Below are positions 33,201 to 45,697 of a stretch of 64,000 nt of DNA, in pieces (position 1 is the first letter of the stretch; each line of letters begins with the position of its first letter). A model generated the notes under the pieces. It did no database searches. It was not told the origin of the DNA and saw only the letters and a program-made list of their open reading frames with translations. Source of the stretch: Rhododendron vialii. Lineage: Eukaryota > Streptophyta > Magnoliopsida > Ericales > Ericaceae. The stretch lies in the NCBI RefSeq assembly GCF_030253575.1, contig NC_080561.1, positions 36,813,564 through 36,877,563 of the forward strand, written 5' to 3'. Position numbers and translations under genes: made by a program.

Positions 33201-36200
33201 ATAATGTTCTATTTGGAGGGAATGCAACCTAGTGTAATAAATGTTTTATATAGGGAAAACGTACTACATGAGTGGAACCGGTGACAAATATGGGCTTCCA
33301 TACGATAATCTCTTATTTAGATGTACCTTAAGTTCTAAGAATATGAGCGAGAAACCTAACCTATATGTACAACCTTTAAAAGCATCAAACAAATACCGTT
33401 CTCATTTCCTTTCGTAGGTCGCAAACGAGTCAAGCCGAGCTACTTTTTTGCAACGTTCGAGCTCCACTTTGATGAAAATTGAGGTGTTCAAGATCGGCTT
33501 GAAACAAACTGATAAAAAAAACTGAGCTCAAGCTCAGGTCATTGAGGTAAAATAAATCTCAAGCTCAGCTCGAGTTGGCTTGACTTTATTATAAGCATTG
33601 TTGGTGCCCAAGGGGTGGAGTCAATTTGATTGCCCTTTCCACATATAAACTACCGTAACATTTAAATGACTTTATTGGCCGATTTGGATCTTCTAAAGCA
33701 CTGACAAAAATGATCGCGTTACTTAAACGACGTCATTTATCAACTTGAGTGATATATGTTGGTTTCTTGACTCCGCCCAGTCTTGATAAAACTTTTGGGT
33801 GTTATCCATTGGACATTCCATGATCCATCTCATGTCATACAAAAAAGGATGCTTTAGGCAACTCATTTGTTACCCTCCCTCCATTCCGAAGTGTTCCCAA
33901 GTGTTGATCCGCCATTCCATTTTGGGATGTTCCATAATGTTAGTCCCTCAAAAGTCAAAAACCTAAAATTAGTAAGTTTGCACTATTACCTGACAAATAC
34001 CTATGATTGAAGCTTAAATGAGTTATAATAAGAGGCAATTTGGGAAAATAGTACCTCGAGGTTTGACGTGATTGTAAATTTGTAATCATTACTTGTCCTT
34101 TTAAAAAGTTGGAATCCCCAAAAGGAACCAACATTGAGGAAACAAGTGAGTAATAATTTATAGTTATGCTTTTAGCATCGCATTAAGTGCCAGCTGGCAT
34201 CGACAAACAAGTTAACATTGTTGAACTGCACTAATAACTAGTTAAGGAAAAAGTCAAAATGGTTGGTCAGATAAATAAAATGATGAATTTAGTAGTTTAA
34301 GTAAAAGTTGAGCCAATCCTAACCCAATGAAGCTCGCCTCAAATCAATCTTAGCTCATTGTTGAGCATGATATTAAGCTCATCGAATTATTGAGCATGAT
34401 ATCAAGCTCAAGCCCCTACTCATTTACTAATCAAGTGTTTGAACGATTAGCAAACTAGTTCATCTTTGAGTTTTTCATCAATAATTTGGTTGTTTCTTTT
34501 ATTAAGGGTATATTCACTTCTTCACCTTTTTTCCTTTATCAAGGGTGAGCTTTGGTAAGTGGAGAAAACAAGGTGAAGAAGAGAATATACCTTTAGCAAA
34601 TGAAAGAACGCAGCATCAATAGGGCTTGTAAATTCTTGCCGCTAAAGGAACTGCTTAGTTTGGGAAACTGGTTCCAAATTGAGTAGGTAAATAGCAATCA
34701 CTTTACTATTGAAATAAGGTCTTCCTCTTCAGATTCGAGGGAACCTAGAAACGCTAGAGCTAGAAGAACGAACGGAATTCTGAAATCAAATGTGAATCCA
34801 AAATTCCATTTCCATTGATCCTGTGCAAACCTTCATACCCATAAAGAACAGCAGAGATGCAAATGAAATTCTTGGGGATTTACAAACTTATAAAGTTTGC
34901 TACGTCCATTTACCTATGTGAAGGCAAATGGAGGCTTACAAGTAGACATAGGAAAACAAGCGAGGAAAAGTGTGGTCTTGATCTACGTTTTGTACCCTTG
35001 GTAGGGTCATGCGTACCATAATGTGTAATATTTGCAACCAGAAAAAGGAGGTGTCTAATATGTGGATTCTTTTAATTCTCGCCCCAATGATACAGGGACA
35101 CTACAAAATATTTAGACTTCTCAACAAATTTCTTTCACATTCTAAGCTAATTGTGTTAAGGTGTCATATACCATTTCATGCACATGCTTCCAAGGTGATT
35201 ACCAAATAGAAATATGGGACACATATCTCATACCATTTGGTCCTAGCCCTATTAAAAATCGTTAACCTGACATTCTTTCCTTGTACAGAAATAGTCATTA
35301 TCAATTTCTCTGAGTTGGAATTTGGAATGACAATAGCTAATTTGAGGAACTAAAGATTGATCCATATATTGTGGATAGGAAATAAAATATGGGAGGCGTT
35401 CAATGTCTACTTATGCAGTGTTCGAGCTTCAATTTGTTCATTATTGAGGTGTACAAATCAAATTGAGCTAGAAACGAAGGCCAAGCTCAGCACATCGAGG
35501 TAAAATGAAACTCTCCAGTAGGCTCAACTTGAAATCATGCCAAGATCAAGGTCCAGAAGAAATTCAACTTATTCTTGTCCTGATATCTTAAATTTCCAAA
35601 CAAACTACAGAAAGATCTATCGTCCATGGCTGCAAACACAAACCAATTCCATGGCATAGGAGCGCAAAATATTCTGGTTTGTACTCATCAGGCATAGCAC
35701 AGATAGTTTCCTCCTAAAAACTGAGATGATAGACTCAATCATGCGCATGGGTTGTCGAACCACCCATGGAAGTTACCCAAACTAAGTGAAAGAAGGCCCA
35801 GTACGAAGGTAACAGAGCTTATAAGTTGAGACTACCAGAAGACTGCTTTCCGCGTTTTACCAAAATTGCTGTTTGAATCATAAGTCGTGGATATCTACCA
35901 AACGCTTGCATCTGACGGGAGAGAAACAAGATTCAAGGAAAGCTGAATAGTCAATAGTCTCATCAATTTGGCATAGAGAAATATCAGTTCCTAGTTTAAA
36001 TCCTCGAATTTGCTGAATTAGGGAACACTCAATCTAACAGTGTAGTTGTACTGACCTCAGTCCAAGGCAAATGACAAGGTTTCTCTATTAATGAAAGTAA
36101 ATCCAAAGAATTGAAGAACATGTGATGTTTCAAACCTATTGCAGGATATATCATATCAAAATTCACCTACAATGCAGTAATTCATTACGATCAGTAATAT

Positions 36201-39200
36201 CCCTGCATGATATAAAGACATACACAAATTAAACAATCCAGCAAGAAAGACATGAAATACCACAAGCAATGCACCCCCACATAGGTACATGACGTGATGA
36301 TACTACAAAAGAATGTAAAGGATCGAAACATCAGGGAAATAAAATCACGTTGCCTCATGAAACAAATACCTATGGTGGCTCAACAAGTATTTAGAAGAGT
36401 TTTAGTCAAGTTGATCAAACCTGTGCTTCAGAGTCATCGGGACCAGGAGTTGCAGGATGGTTATATTCTAATGAACAAGCTGAAGGCTTTGGGGACAACT
36501 CATCAGGAGATTCAGATGACATGGTCATATCCTTATGTCCAGCATCCGCCTCAGCTTTAGAAATCGAACATCTACCAGTCACATTATCAGCTGGCATCTC
36601 AGTAACCAGCGGCTTTTGTTCAGATGGATCCTTCTTTCCCAGGTTAGTTTCCATCTGAGATTGGTTAAACTGCATCTCCTCCAAAGAGTCAACACTATCA
36701 CTAGAGTTGTGTCGGGAGGAGTGCGACTTCTTGCCATATCTTTGGTTTCTGGTTGAAGAAACATTTTTTGCACTGGAATTTCCATCTATTACCTTATTTC
36801 TACTCTGTTTCCTGGCTTCTCCTGACCTCAAATATCGCTCCTGATCAAGAGCTGCACAACGTGTGCTTGATTTAGGACCAACAGAGCGAACAGATAGAGC
36901 AGGAACAGATCTTGAGCTGGATGGAATTTTTTTGCATTCCTTCTTCCAACCATCCCCACTACTAATACCCAAAGGACTATCCCACTCTTCGACTCTGTCA
37001 GTGCTACCAAATCTGTCACTGGACCCATCCAAACACGTCATTCTATCTAAATTCTCTGGCCACATATCCAAATCAGGAATAGCAAGCATTTCACCTAGCG
37101 TGCCACCCTTGCCAACTACTCCAACATCTTGATACCTCCTGGACATCTTCCACCTCTCTGAGAGCCTCTTCTTCGCCTCCTTACTTAGAGATGACTCAAT
37201 TGAGTGCGATGGTGAAGGCTTCTGCCGGTTACTCCAGTGAAATGACTTTCTGAAAGTTTGCACTGTCACCTCCGATTCACTTCCAGAATCACTTCCAGAC
37301 GCACAATATGAGCTCTCATCCCCAGAGTATCCCTTGACTTTAGAGGACAAATCTATCAGCTCCCCACTATAACTCTCTCTCATTCTCCTAGAAATCTCCT
37401 TTGCTCTTTCTCTGGATTCTCTAGATTTAGGCCTGAACATACCCACATCATTAGATAAGTTTCTCTTACCAATGATCTTCTTTTCATATTCCATGTTCTT
37501 CATGCATTCTGACAAATTACCATGTGAAGAACAAGGTGATGAAGTTGATTTAGTAGCATTCTGCACCTTCTCAAGATTCGGCTTCAGAACAACAATCCTT
37601 ATTGGGAGGATGTCACTCTCATTCTTCTCATCAAATTGAATTCTTGATGACTGCAGAGTTTCTTGAACACCATGATGACTATAATGGGTACCATCATGAT
37701 GTTTCCGGCATGACACCTCGTGATGTTTTTGATATGGTAGAGCATCAAGTCCTAAAGTACTGTTGTCCGACTTCCAAACAATGGTACTACTTTCATGTTT
37801 ATGTGAATTTGACGGCTTTATAATTGCTATACGACTACATTGCATGTTGGGAGCATCAACTTGCAGGTCAATAAGATGTTTGGCAAATAAGGAATCTGGC
37901 TGCTTAAGAAATTTCATCAACAGGTCCTTATTTCTGTCCAGCCGGTCAAGGGGGTCACAAATCCCTTTTGAATTACGAAGCTTCTCATCTGTGGAAAGAC
38001 ATTTCACATCCACCAACTTCTGTCGAACAAATGCCATCTCTGCCTCAGAAAACTTCGAGTTTACAATCCTTCTTGCTGGGTAACCACTTCTCTCCGCTTT
38101 TGGTGTTTCTGGAACCTCGTACACATCCTTAAATTTGTCCTGCTCCATTGAGTTTTTCCTACTTGATCGGTGTTCATAATCTTGTTGAGATGCTACAAAC
38201 GTAGTCCTCTTTTGATGAGTTTCAGCGAACCCCTTGTGTTGTCGATGAGGAGGCTGCTGAGTTGGCAGCCCGTCAAGACCCATCAATCTGGCAATGACAC
38301 TTGGTGAACGTCTCTTGGATTCAGTTTCTTTTGACATTTCTTCTGCTAATAACTTCTTTATTGGTGTTCCAGTAACTCGACTGCTAGAGCTCCTCCCTAA
38401 CTCATAGGTGACCTACATGGGGAAGGTATTTGAAATCAAATATCGTTATAAACAAATGAATAAATCACTAATTACATAGCCGTGATATTCTGTTCTCAAT
38501 GGCTATTTAAAAGTGAATGTTAAAATAACAACTCCAAATCATAAAGACCAAAGAAAGTACAAATAAGTAATCAGCGCACCAAATCTTCCTCTATGGTACC
38601 GCTGCTGTAAGAACTAGAGTCTGATGCCAACTTTGAGAGTTTTCTTTGTCTAGGAATCTGCGTGTTTCCTGGAAGCGAATACAGATTAGAAAACAACATC
38701 ACAGTATGACGATTCCAAGATGATAGGTATGACTGCATTATTGAGTAAACAGAGTTCCAAATCACCAAAAACCAAGGACATGAAACAATGGATGGAAAAG
38801 ACTAGTGAGAACAATTTCATAGGAGTTTTTAATAGATTAACCAGCTCCATTCCAGTAACTCAAAGATTCAAAATTCAAGTGCAGAAGGAAATTAAGAACA
38901 ACCCAAATTTTCTGCAAAAGAATAACATATGGGAAAACATTTATACAACGTAGGATGCAGGATATTTGACAGCAGGGAAGTATGAAGAGCATATTTGATA
39001 GCAGGATCGAGGGGATGGATTAGGATTCAGAGTAAAAACACGTGCGGTCCATGCATCTCCTAACATGCAGCTTGTTCATCATTTGGCGCAACATACACAA
39101 TCAGGAAATAAGGACTTGCCCCTACATGGGAAATTGAATGCGAAGATAAATAATCCCCCTCTCTCCCATAGGATCTGTTACTCTTCTTTCTCTGCTTATC

Positions 39201-40389
39201 TTCCTCTTCATGTCGAAAACAATCTCCCCACCATTATCACATTCTTAATCCCTCTCTAACCAAGAAGAATAAAATCAACCCCAGGGTAAATGTGAAGCAA
39301 AGTCCCAGAACTCAGGGGTATGAAAGTAATGTAGAGTGTACTAGCCCGATGCCCACTTATATATTCCAAGATAATATTGTGTCCCTACCTCATGTACAAC
39401 ATGCTCGCTCAGCAACACCTCAGCATGCAGGTGAGGGACACACACCCTTGGTATCCTGGCTCTTATAACACGTACACGGTCTAGTGTATGTAGACCTCAA
39501 CCAGAAAAGCTTGACCCTCATGCTCTTATACCGCTCATTGTTTTCGTATCCAAACAATCTGGTTATCCACCATACCATACTATGATAACACTCATTCCCT
39601 TTTATCCCGTGGTATCCAAGGTCCAACCCCACAAATAAATAAATAATTCCGGAAATTAAATGTGGCCTACATCAGGTGTATAAAAAGAACTTCTAGAGCA
39701 CTAGAAACTGCAATTATTTCTCATGATAATCCTAGGGATTGATAAAGAACAAACAACATCATTCTGGTACCACTATGGAAAAGTCCCTACTCAATTACAC
39801 TAGAAACAAAGCTTACTTTACCAAAAGCACCAGCAAAATCAGACCTCAACCTCATCCATGACCTAAACCAAAACAGAACTGATACAAAGTCTCCATTCAT
39901 GTTACGAGATCACAAAGAGTAAAAAACCAGAAGATTCGTTCAGTTAATCACTAAATCCAGAATTCTTAAGAACCTCTAAAAGGAGCGATCAATTCCCCTA
40001 ATTGAGGTGAAACTTTTTCACTTCTCGTTAGAAAAACAAAAGTTCGTAAATAAATTGTGCAAAAAAAAGTCATTTCCTTCTCTTTTCTTTTCCTCAATTT
40101 GTCAGCAACCAAACAGAGCTTATCAAGCCCCAAACAGACCATACATTCATGACATACACGGATGAGATTCTCTCGAGTAACTGTTCTGGACAGTTGAATA
40201 GTTTCTCACAATCGTGAGACCCGCACTTGTGAGACAAGTCCAGCAACTGTCCGGGACGACAATTACCGGAGAAGATCCATTCCTGACATTATATACATAT
40301 ATATATATATATATATGGAGAGAGAGAGAGAGAGAGAGACCTTCGGAGGGTATAGGAACGTGCGATTTCTTCGGCCGAACTCTCTCCAT
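30292..40389 (-). CDS. TRM family (TON1 recruiting motif) protein, DUF3741/DUF4378
   Basis: Five coding exons assemble on the minus strand: 40389-40341, 38668-38580, 38412-36421, 31609-31423 and 30905-30292 (2931 nt, 976 residues, phases fit, TAG at 30292-30294). The protein starts MERVRPKKSHVPIPSEGN, continues RQRKLSKLASDSSSYSSG and a GTPIKKLLAEEMSKE segment. VIARLMGLDGLP (about residues 85-96) is the conserved LMGL motif of DUF3741/TRM proteins. A long disordered Ser/Arg-rich region follows, then SPVSVLEAPF. The C-terminal DUF4378 domain ends IGWEIEKNLIDELISEVAYV, like the TRM M2 motif that binds TON1. TRM proteins recruit the TON1-PP2A complex to microtubules and shape cell-division planes and organ form; the paralogue's role is not readable here. 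The exon 1 donor abuts a CT repeat, and intron 4 is 4.8 kb and transposon-rich. Confidence 0.92.
31610..36420 (-). other. 4.8-kb intron 4 of the TRM gene
   Basis: It is bounded by a GT donor (36420-36419) and an AG acceptor (31611-31610). It holds no recognised coding sequence. It contains hAT-like remnants with GAGCTC/CAAGCTC-rich text near 33405-33600, 34290-34450 and 35420-35530. A degraded Stowaway-like start (TACCCTCCCTCCATTCCG) lies near 33872, and a T-run with a SINE/LINE-like tail near 32600. Confidence 0.7.
40296..40340. repeat. (TA)n-(GA)n compound microsatellite at the TRM intron 1 donor
   Basis: A TA run and then a GA run end exactly at the exon 1 donor. On the gene strand the donor reads AAG-GTCTCTCTC, so the microsatellite forms the first intron bases. 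Confidence 0.93.
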
Positions 40390-40670
40390 CTGGACTGGAG
40401 CAACAGAAAGCAGGAACAGCTATGGAAAAAAAGAGAGAGAAGGAATTTCCAAAGAGGTAGAGAAAGAGCAACGAGAGAGGCTTGAATTGTGGATGGGGAG
40501 AGGATGAAGCCCTAGATTTCAGCTGAATTCAAACGAGGAACTGTCCGCTGAAACAGAATCCGACCACAGATCTTCAAAATCTTTAGAGCTCCAAAATAAG
40601 TCAAGTGAAATTAATTCGGACGCAGGAAATGCAGGTACACTGTGAGAGTCTTGAGAGAGGGAGGAAATCC

Positions 40671-40673
<3 letters not shown>

Positions 40674-40717
<44 letters not shown>

Positions 40718-40820
40718 TGACATTAATGACGGCCCCCGATCGGAGAGAGAGAGAGAGAGAGGGGGGGGGGGGGGGGGGGGAGAGAGAGAGAGAGAGAGAG
40801 AGGGAGGGGTTTTTTTTTTT
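40674..40820. repeat. (GA)n, G21 and (AG)n compound tract
   Basis: GA run at about 40674-40712, another at 40743-40759, a G homopolymer of about 21 at 40760-40780, an AG run to about 40801, and then a T-run. It lies 285-430 bp upstream of the TRM start codon on the gene strand, probably promoter or 5' UTR. Confidence 0.95.
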
Positions 40821-41114
40821 TCCGGTTTTTTGAACATTCAAAATGGAAATCGATAGTGCCTTCTACTGGCACAGGGCACCTTGGACCATCGCAGGGGGCA
40901 GTGTATAGTCCATTTTGCTTAAGGCGCCACGTGTCAGGTTTAGATTTTGTCACGTAGTGGTGGCAGTGGAATACATGATTTTGGCATATTTTGTGAGGAG
41001 CCCTGCTATGGGTACACCGTACACCATCAAAGCGTACACCGTCTCCTATGGGGGACCCGCTTAGGGGTATCATGCAAATAAATTGAGCCGCTCAGTTTTT
41101 TTATAATAAATCTA

Positions 41115-41392
41115 AGAACATATACGCACATTTTTACACAAATTTTGCACATATATTTTTAGGGGGCTCATCTCTGGTTTCACCAATGTGATTCGAACCG
41201 TTCATTATTTTTAAAATAATTTTTTAGGAGTATCTGTAAAAAATTAACTCGATAGGATATCAGTAAGGGATTTTTCGGAAATAGCAAGGCAAATCAGCGG
41301 TTCAAATCATATTGGTGGGATCCAAGGTGGGCTCCATAAAAGTGTATGTGCAAGATTTGTGTAAAAATATATGTGCAAATAGCACAGCTGGT
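41115..41392. mobile_element. foldback MITE with about 85-bp arms
   Basis: The left arm (GCACATTTTTACACAAATTTT, then TTTTTAGGGGGCTCATCTC) is matched by the complement of the right arm (TTTTTACACAAATCTTGCAC, then TTTTATGGAGCCCACCTTGG). Both contain an ACCAAT[AG]TGATT[CT]GAACCG core. It is non-coding, with edges approximate. Confidence 0.7.
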
Positions 41393-41399
41393 TTTTTTA

Positions 41400-42055
41400 A
41401 AACATTTTTTTAAGCTTTTTTGTAAAAAAGTCAGCTACGTCAGATATTGATAAATGCTTAATGGATTCTACGCTTGATTTACCGACGGAGCTAATTTTTT
41501 ACATGAATATTTGAAAAAATGTTTTGAGTAATTTGATTAAGCAAGGATTTTCATTCTTTTGTTGGCCTCTGATTGTTAATCATTTTTTTTCTTATAAGTT
41601 GATTAATAATCCGAGCGTGTTCTTGAATTTATGTGCTTAGAAAAAGGAAACATGTTAATGAATTTTTGCAGTCAATTATTCAAAAAAAAAAAAAAAAAAT
41701 CTCTTCGCAGTAGCTGGTTTTTTAAAATTCCTCTCTCTTTAGTAGTTATGCATTTGTTTTGCTACTGATTAATGTATTCGTTTTAGGTCTCAAAATCCAA
41801 CTGTTCTCTCTACGCATGGTCTCCAATAAATTTTCTCGATTTATCTCTCTCTATTTATTACCCCCAAAAATCTCCCTCAAAACCCGAACCGAACAAAGTG
41901 ATTTCCATTTGGACAGATATGAGGACATGTAAAGTTTCCTTCTGGGGAATGCGAGAAAAACCATTATTATTGTGAACCGTAATCTGTTACTCTCCTTACC
42001 TCATGTAAAGCTTCATTTATATAAGAGACTAATGAACCAGTTAAAGGAAGGGTAC
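41400..42055. other. intergenic, nothing recognised
   Basis: AT-rich with an A18 run near 41682. No gene or bounded element identified. Confidence 0.4.
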
Positions 42056-43016
42056 TAGGGGCTGTAAATGAATCAAACCAAGTCGAGTTGTGCCCTGTTC
42101 AAGTTTGTTTATTTCTTAAATTTTTGATGAGCTCGAGCTCGAGCTCAAACGTAGTAAAAACTTAACGAGCTAAGCACAAGCCGAGCCAGTCGAAGATTGA
42201 CTCGATGATCGATCTCGAGCTTGTTTACGAGTCTTAACGAGCCAACAACAAATATATATTTATACTTTATAGTAGAGGAAATTTTGATTGTGCGCGCACG
42301 TGCATGTGTCTTATATTTTATTTACGTGGCGACTATTCACAGTCTCGTATTTTCTCCCTTAGCCCGTTAAAAATTTTCAATTATACTCGACAGTTAGTTA
42401 CCGAAATTGAGATACATTTTTAGCATATAATTACCGAAATATAATATTTTTTTCAACAGCTATTTACCGAAAATGTATGTTCGGCAGTTGTTTACCGAAG
42501 GTTGAACATATTTTCGACATGTAGTTACCGAAATATAATATTATTTTCAACAGCTATTTACCGAAATGTTATGTATGATTTTCAACAACTATTTACCGAA
42601 ATGCAGTAGGCTAAGGGAGAAAATACGGGGCTGCAAATAGTCGCCCCCTTTATTTATACAGGCTACAAGAAAAATCCTCTCTTTCGAAATAGTAATTTAA
42701 TTTACTCTAGTTTTTGAGTATTGCACAACATATTACTTTTGAATTAAGAAGAAGTAATGTAATCTTCTCCAGTTAAAAAACAAAACGAGCCTTATGGTCC
42801 GAGCTGAGCCGAGCATGTTAATGCTCAGGCTTGTTTATTTATTTTTTCGCGTGATCGAGCTCGAGCCGAGCATGATGTTCAGGCTTGTTTATGGAGTAAT
42901 TTTTTTGGTGAGCTCAAGTTCAATAAAAACTTGAAGAGCCGAGCTTAAACAAGTCCAAAACGAACTGAATACCGATCGAGCTAATCACCAACAGCTATGT
43001 TCATTTACAGCCCCAA
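42056..43016. mobile_element. hAT-like element with GAGCTCGAGC-rich interior
   Basis: The ends are inverted: GGGGCTGTAAATGAA at the left (42058) and its complement TTCATTTACAGCCCC at the right (ending 43014). The interior repeats CGAGCTCGAGC/GCCGAGC motifs typical of a widespread plant hAT MITE type. Target duplications are not evident. A separate element is inserted at 42325-42648. Confidence 0.65.
42317..42656. mobile_element. nested DNA transposon with 8-bp target duplication and TTACCGAA array
   Basis: The direct repeat TTTATTTA at 42317-42324 and 42649-42656 flanks a 324-bp element. The ends are near-perfect inverted repeats of about 37 bp: GGCGACTATT near the outside and TATTTTCTCCCTTAGCC inside. 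Between them TTACCGAA occurs seven times, starting at 42398, 42431, 42464, 42492, 42525, 42558 and 42593. It lies inside the 42056-43016 element, so it inserted later. The superfamily is uncertain; hAT is favoured by the 8-bp duplication. Confidence 0.85.
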
Positions 43017-43779
43017 CCAAAACAGAACTCTTACCACTTATACTGCATATTTTTTTTGAACTTGCTGAAAACCGAATCCTTGCCACTTGTCATACCACAA
43101 AAAAGAGTTATACAATATCCTGAATCTCTCTCTCAGAGAGGCGTCTATCTAACAATCACAAGGCCGCCACATGATCATATGATCAAAATAGTAGGTATAT
43201 GTAGCTTTTTATTTTTTTTATAACCAGATATCCGAACCAGCTTGCTTGCGCGTACCTTGACTAATTTCAGAGTCTTGAAGTTAATGACCGAACAAACCTT
43301 AAGCGGCCCCAAGTTTAAAAATATTTGGACTTCGTGGGAATATGAATTCGAACTTGAAACCTCTCGGGAGGCAAGCCGTTCAATTGTATTTTTATGCCTA
43401 CTTAGCCAAACCCTTGCAGGTAGGCAGGTACATGCAGCCAGCAGCACTGTTGTGTGAAAGTTCTGTATGTTGAAGTTGGGCTAGTTTGTTATAGCAGTAA
43501 GATTTATGAGGAATTCCAAATTCAAATTTTTAAAAAAATTGGTGAGGAATTTAATGGGGATACTCCCACAAGAGAAATATCTGCTTTCACTGCTCATTTA
43601 TTATTTCGTGTTTAAGATTGGTTACGTTCGGTTAAGCCTTTAATATCAGGAGCCCCATTTCTTGCCAAAAGAAATGGAAAAACTGAGGCGTACCTATTTT
43701 ATTTTTGGTATTTTTGCACTAGAGATAGCTTGGCAACCATGCTATTTAATGGCTTTTGTGAGTTTAAATTCTTTCCGGA

Positions 43780-44105
43780 TGAGGTGGAAATCCCCTGATT
43801 TCCGCCGCCCATTGCGGGCCCTACCGTGTGTTTATTGTTATAATCTGAACCGTTAATCTTGTAGGACCTGTTAATTAGTATAGAGAGAAATAGAGTAATG
43901 ATTGAAAATAAGGGTAATGATTGAAGAGAAATACGATAATTATTAGAATCCAAAATCCTTAAACAAACGGGGTCGTAGGGCCTGCAAAGTTGTATACCTT
44001 GCAAAAAAAATTAAATTCATAGGACATCAATAATTAGATCAAAAATTAAATTTTAATTTATAAAATAAACGGTCATGAGCAGTGTAACTTTTAAAAAACT
44101 TGTTA
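43780..44105. repeat. relative of the 58-kb foldback element
   Basis: The left part (CCGGATGAGGTGGAAATCCC, then TTTCCGCC[AG]CCCAT) and the right part (AAATTTTAATTTATAAAATA, then ACGGTCATGA) match the arm of the element at about 58050-58462. No full second arm is seen, so it is partial. Confidence 0.55.
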
Positions 44106-44316
44106 CAGAATCTGATTGTCCTTTTTAGGAAGATGTCTAAGTGTTTCTTTTGGGTTTTGGCCCTTTCGAAATCTTGAGAATTTAACTTTAACCCTTTCGG
44201 AATTGGACTTTTTCTATCATAATCATTCTGAAGTCTAAATAATAACTTCATGTTTGATATTGCATGTCTTTGGTGGGAAATTCAAGCCTTCAGGAGTCAT
44301 ATTGTTATGAAAACTT

Positions 44317-44580
44317 CTTTTTTTTCAATAGGAGAGAGATCATGTACATTAATATTCATGAATTACAAACCCGGTCTACTGTTTCAATTTTGCGAGTCAA
44401 TGAGATAATCAAGGTCAATCGACTCAACCAATACGAGAAACAAGCTCACCATAGGGAAACAAAGAAAGAAAGGAAAAGTCCTCCAAGAGAAGAACACCCA
44501 CATGCATGCAGGAGGAAATTCGAACCGTTGACCTCCTAGTGATTTGCAAGAGTCTTGACAACTGAGCTAGCCACGGTCGG
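44317..44580 (-). repeat. tRNA-derived SINE
   Basis: On the minus strand the head reads CCGACCGTGGCTAGCTCAGT (box A-like), with box B-like GGTTCGAATTTCC about 45 bp later. A body and a terminal A-run (plus-strand T-run at about 44317-44325) follow. The tRNA-like cloverleaf cannot form, so this is a SINE and not a tRNA gene. Confidence 0.75.
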
Positions 44581-45316
44581 ATTGAACAATTGGAAAGTTA
44601 TAATTTGGCAAATCTATGCCTATGTGATAGAAATGCTATATCGTTGCTTATATGATGTATTTATTGTCATTAGAGGAAGTCCATCTTTGAGCCATTTAGC
44701 TAGGGTTGCCAAAATCACAATGTGGCAGATTCTTTCACAAAATTCTAGTCCATTTGTTGCTATCTTTTTAAGCTAAAAGCCCTCATTGATGCCCAATTCG
44801 TAACCAACTTTGGCTAATTTGATATTGTGCCAAAATTATGCCAACCCAGTACAACTACATCGTTATGTTTTGACTTTTCTGACACTATAGCAGATCGAAC
44901 AAATAGTTTTGGCAAAGTCATTTTAACACCAACGGACGGACTTGCATTTTATAAATGTCGAGACGAATAGTGACAACATTATTGTCCGAGTTAGCTTGAC
45001 AAATGGACAAAACACGTTGCATAAATTGTGGGGAATTGACTAGATAACCAAAATCCTTGCAGAAGGCCAAATACATGTCGTGAACCCAACAAAGCAAGGA
45101 ATCTCTTCATTTATAAAATATTTCTCCCCTAATAAGAGGGGCTATTTGTTGGTAGTAGCTGCAAGTAACATCTCTAGCTAGGCTTTGTTTTGCTTGACAA
45201 GTTTTGGCACTCCCCTTGTTTTGTGATTTGGAAGGATGCTTGAAAATGCCATGGAATTCTTGCTAGCTTTGTAGGGGTTGAAAATGGACCTTAATTAGGA
45301 TGAGAGAGACAAACAC

Positions 45317-45318
<2 letters not shown>
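44581..45318. other. intergenic, nothing recognised
   Basis: No coding exons, RNA genes or bounded repeats seen. Confidence 0.4.

Positions 45319-45319
<1 letters not shown>

Positions 45320-45403
<84 letters not shown>
45320..45403. repeat. (TC)42 microsatellite
   Basis: An uninterrupted TC tract of about 84 bp, the longest simple repeat in the window. It creates spurious Leu/Ser frames. Confidence 0.98.
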
Positions 45404-45405
<2 letters not shown>

Positions 45406-45529
45406 TAGATAAAAGAGATTTGAGGAGGCAACCAAGCATGGCGACCTACCTTAGCTGTGACCACAGGGCCTCCAAACCTACAACAGGTCCGGTTCATATA
45501 CTAAACGAGCCTCCATAAATGAGCCCATG

Positions 45530-45697
45530 CCATACAAACGAGCCGAGCTAAATCTAACTGAGCCAAGCTTTAGGGTGCTGAGCTCGACTCGTCTAGTAAA
45601 CGAGCCTAAACCTTGAGCTCGAGCTCGGCTCAATTACAAAACGAGCTGAGCCGAGCCTCGAGCTGCTCGTGAGCCACTTGGTTCATTTGCAACCCTA
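45530..45697. mobile_element. truncated hAT-type GAGCTCG element
   Basis: The complement of the right end starts TAGGGTTGCAAATGAACC and continues into GCTCGAGGCTCGGCTC. This is the same kind of interior as the element at 42056-43016. A matching left terminus is not visible. Confidence 0.5.

Noticed and set aside
42398-42600. CRISPR-like array (regular TTACCGAA repeats)
   Set aside because: The repeats are only 8 bp, in a plant transposon bounded by inverted ends and a target duplication.
42050-43024. 8-bp target duplication for the 42056-43016 hAT-like element
   Set aside because: Flanks (GGGTACTA and AACCAAAA, or shifted versions) do not match, so only the inverted ends support it.
44500-44580. 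tRNA gene candidate (TAGCTCAGTT and GGTTCGAAT boxes)
   Set aside because: Acceptor and anticodon stems do not pair and a retroposon body with an A-tail follows, so it is a SINE head.
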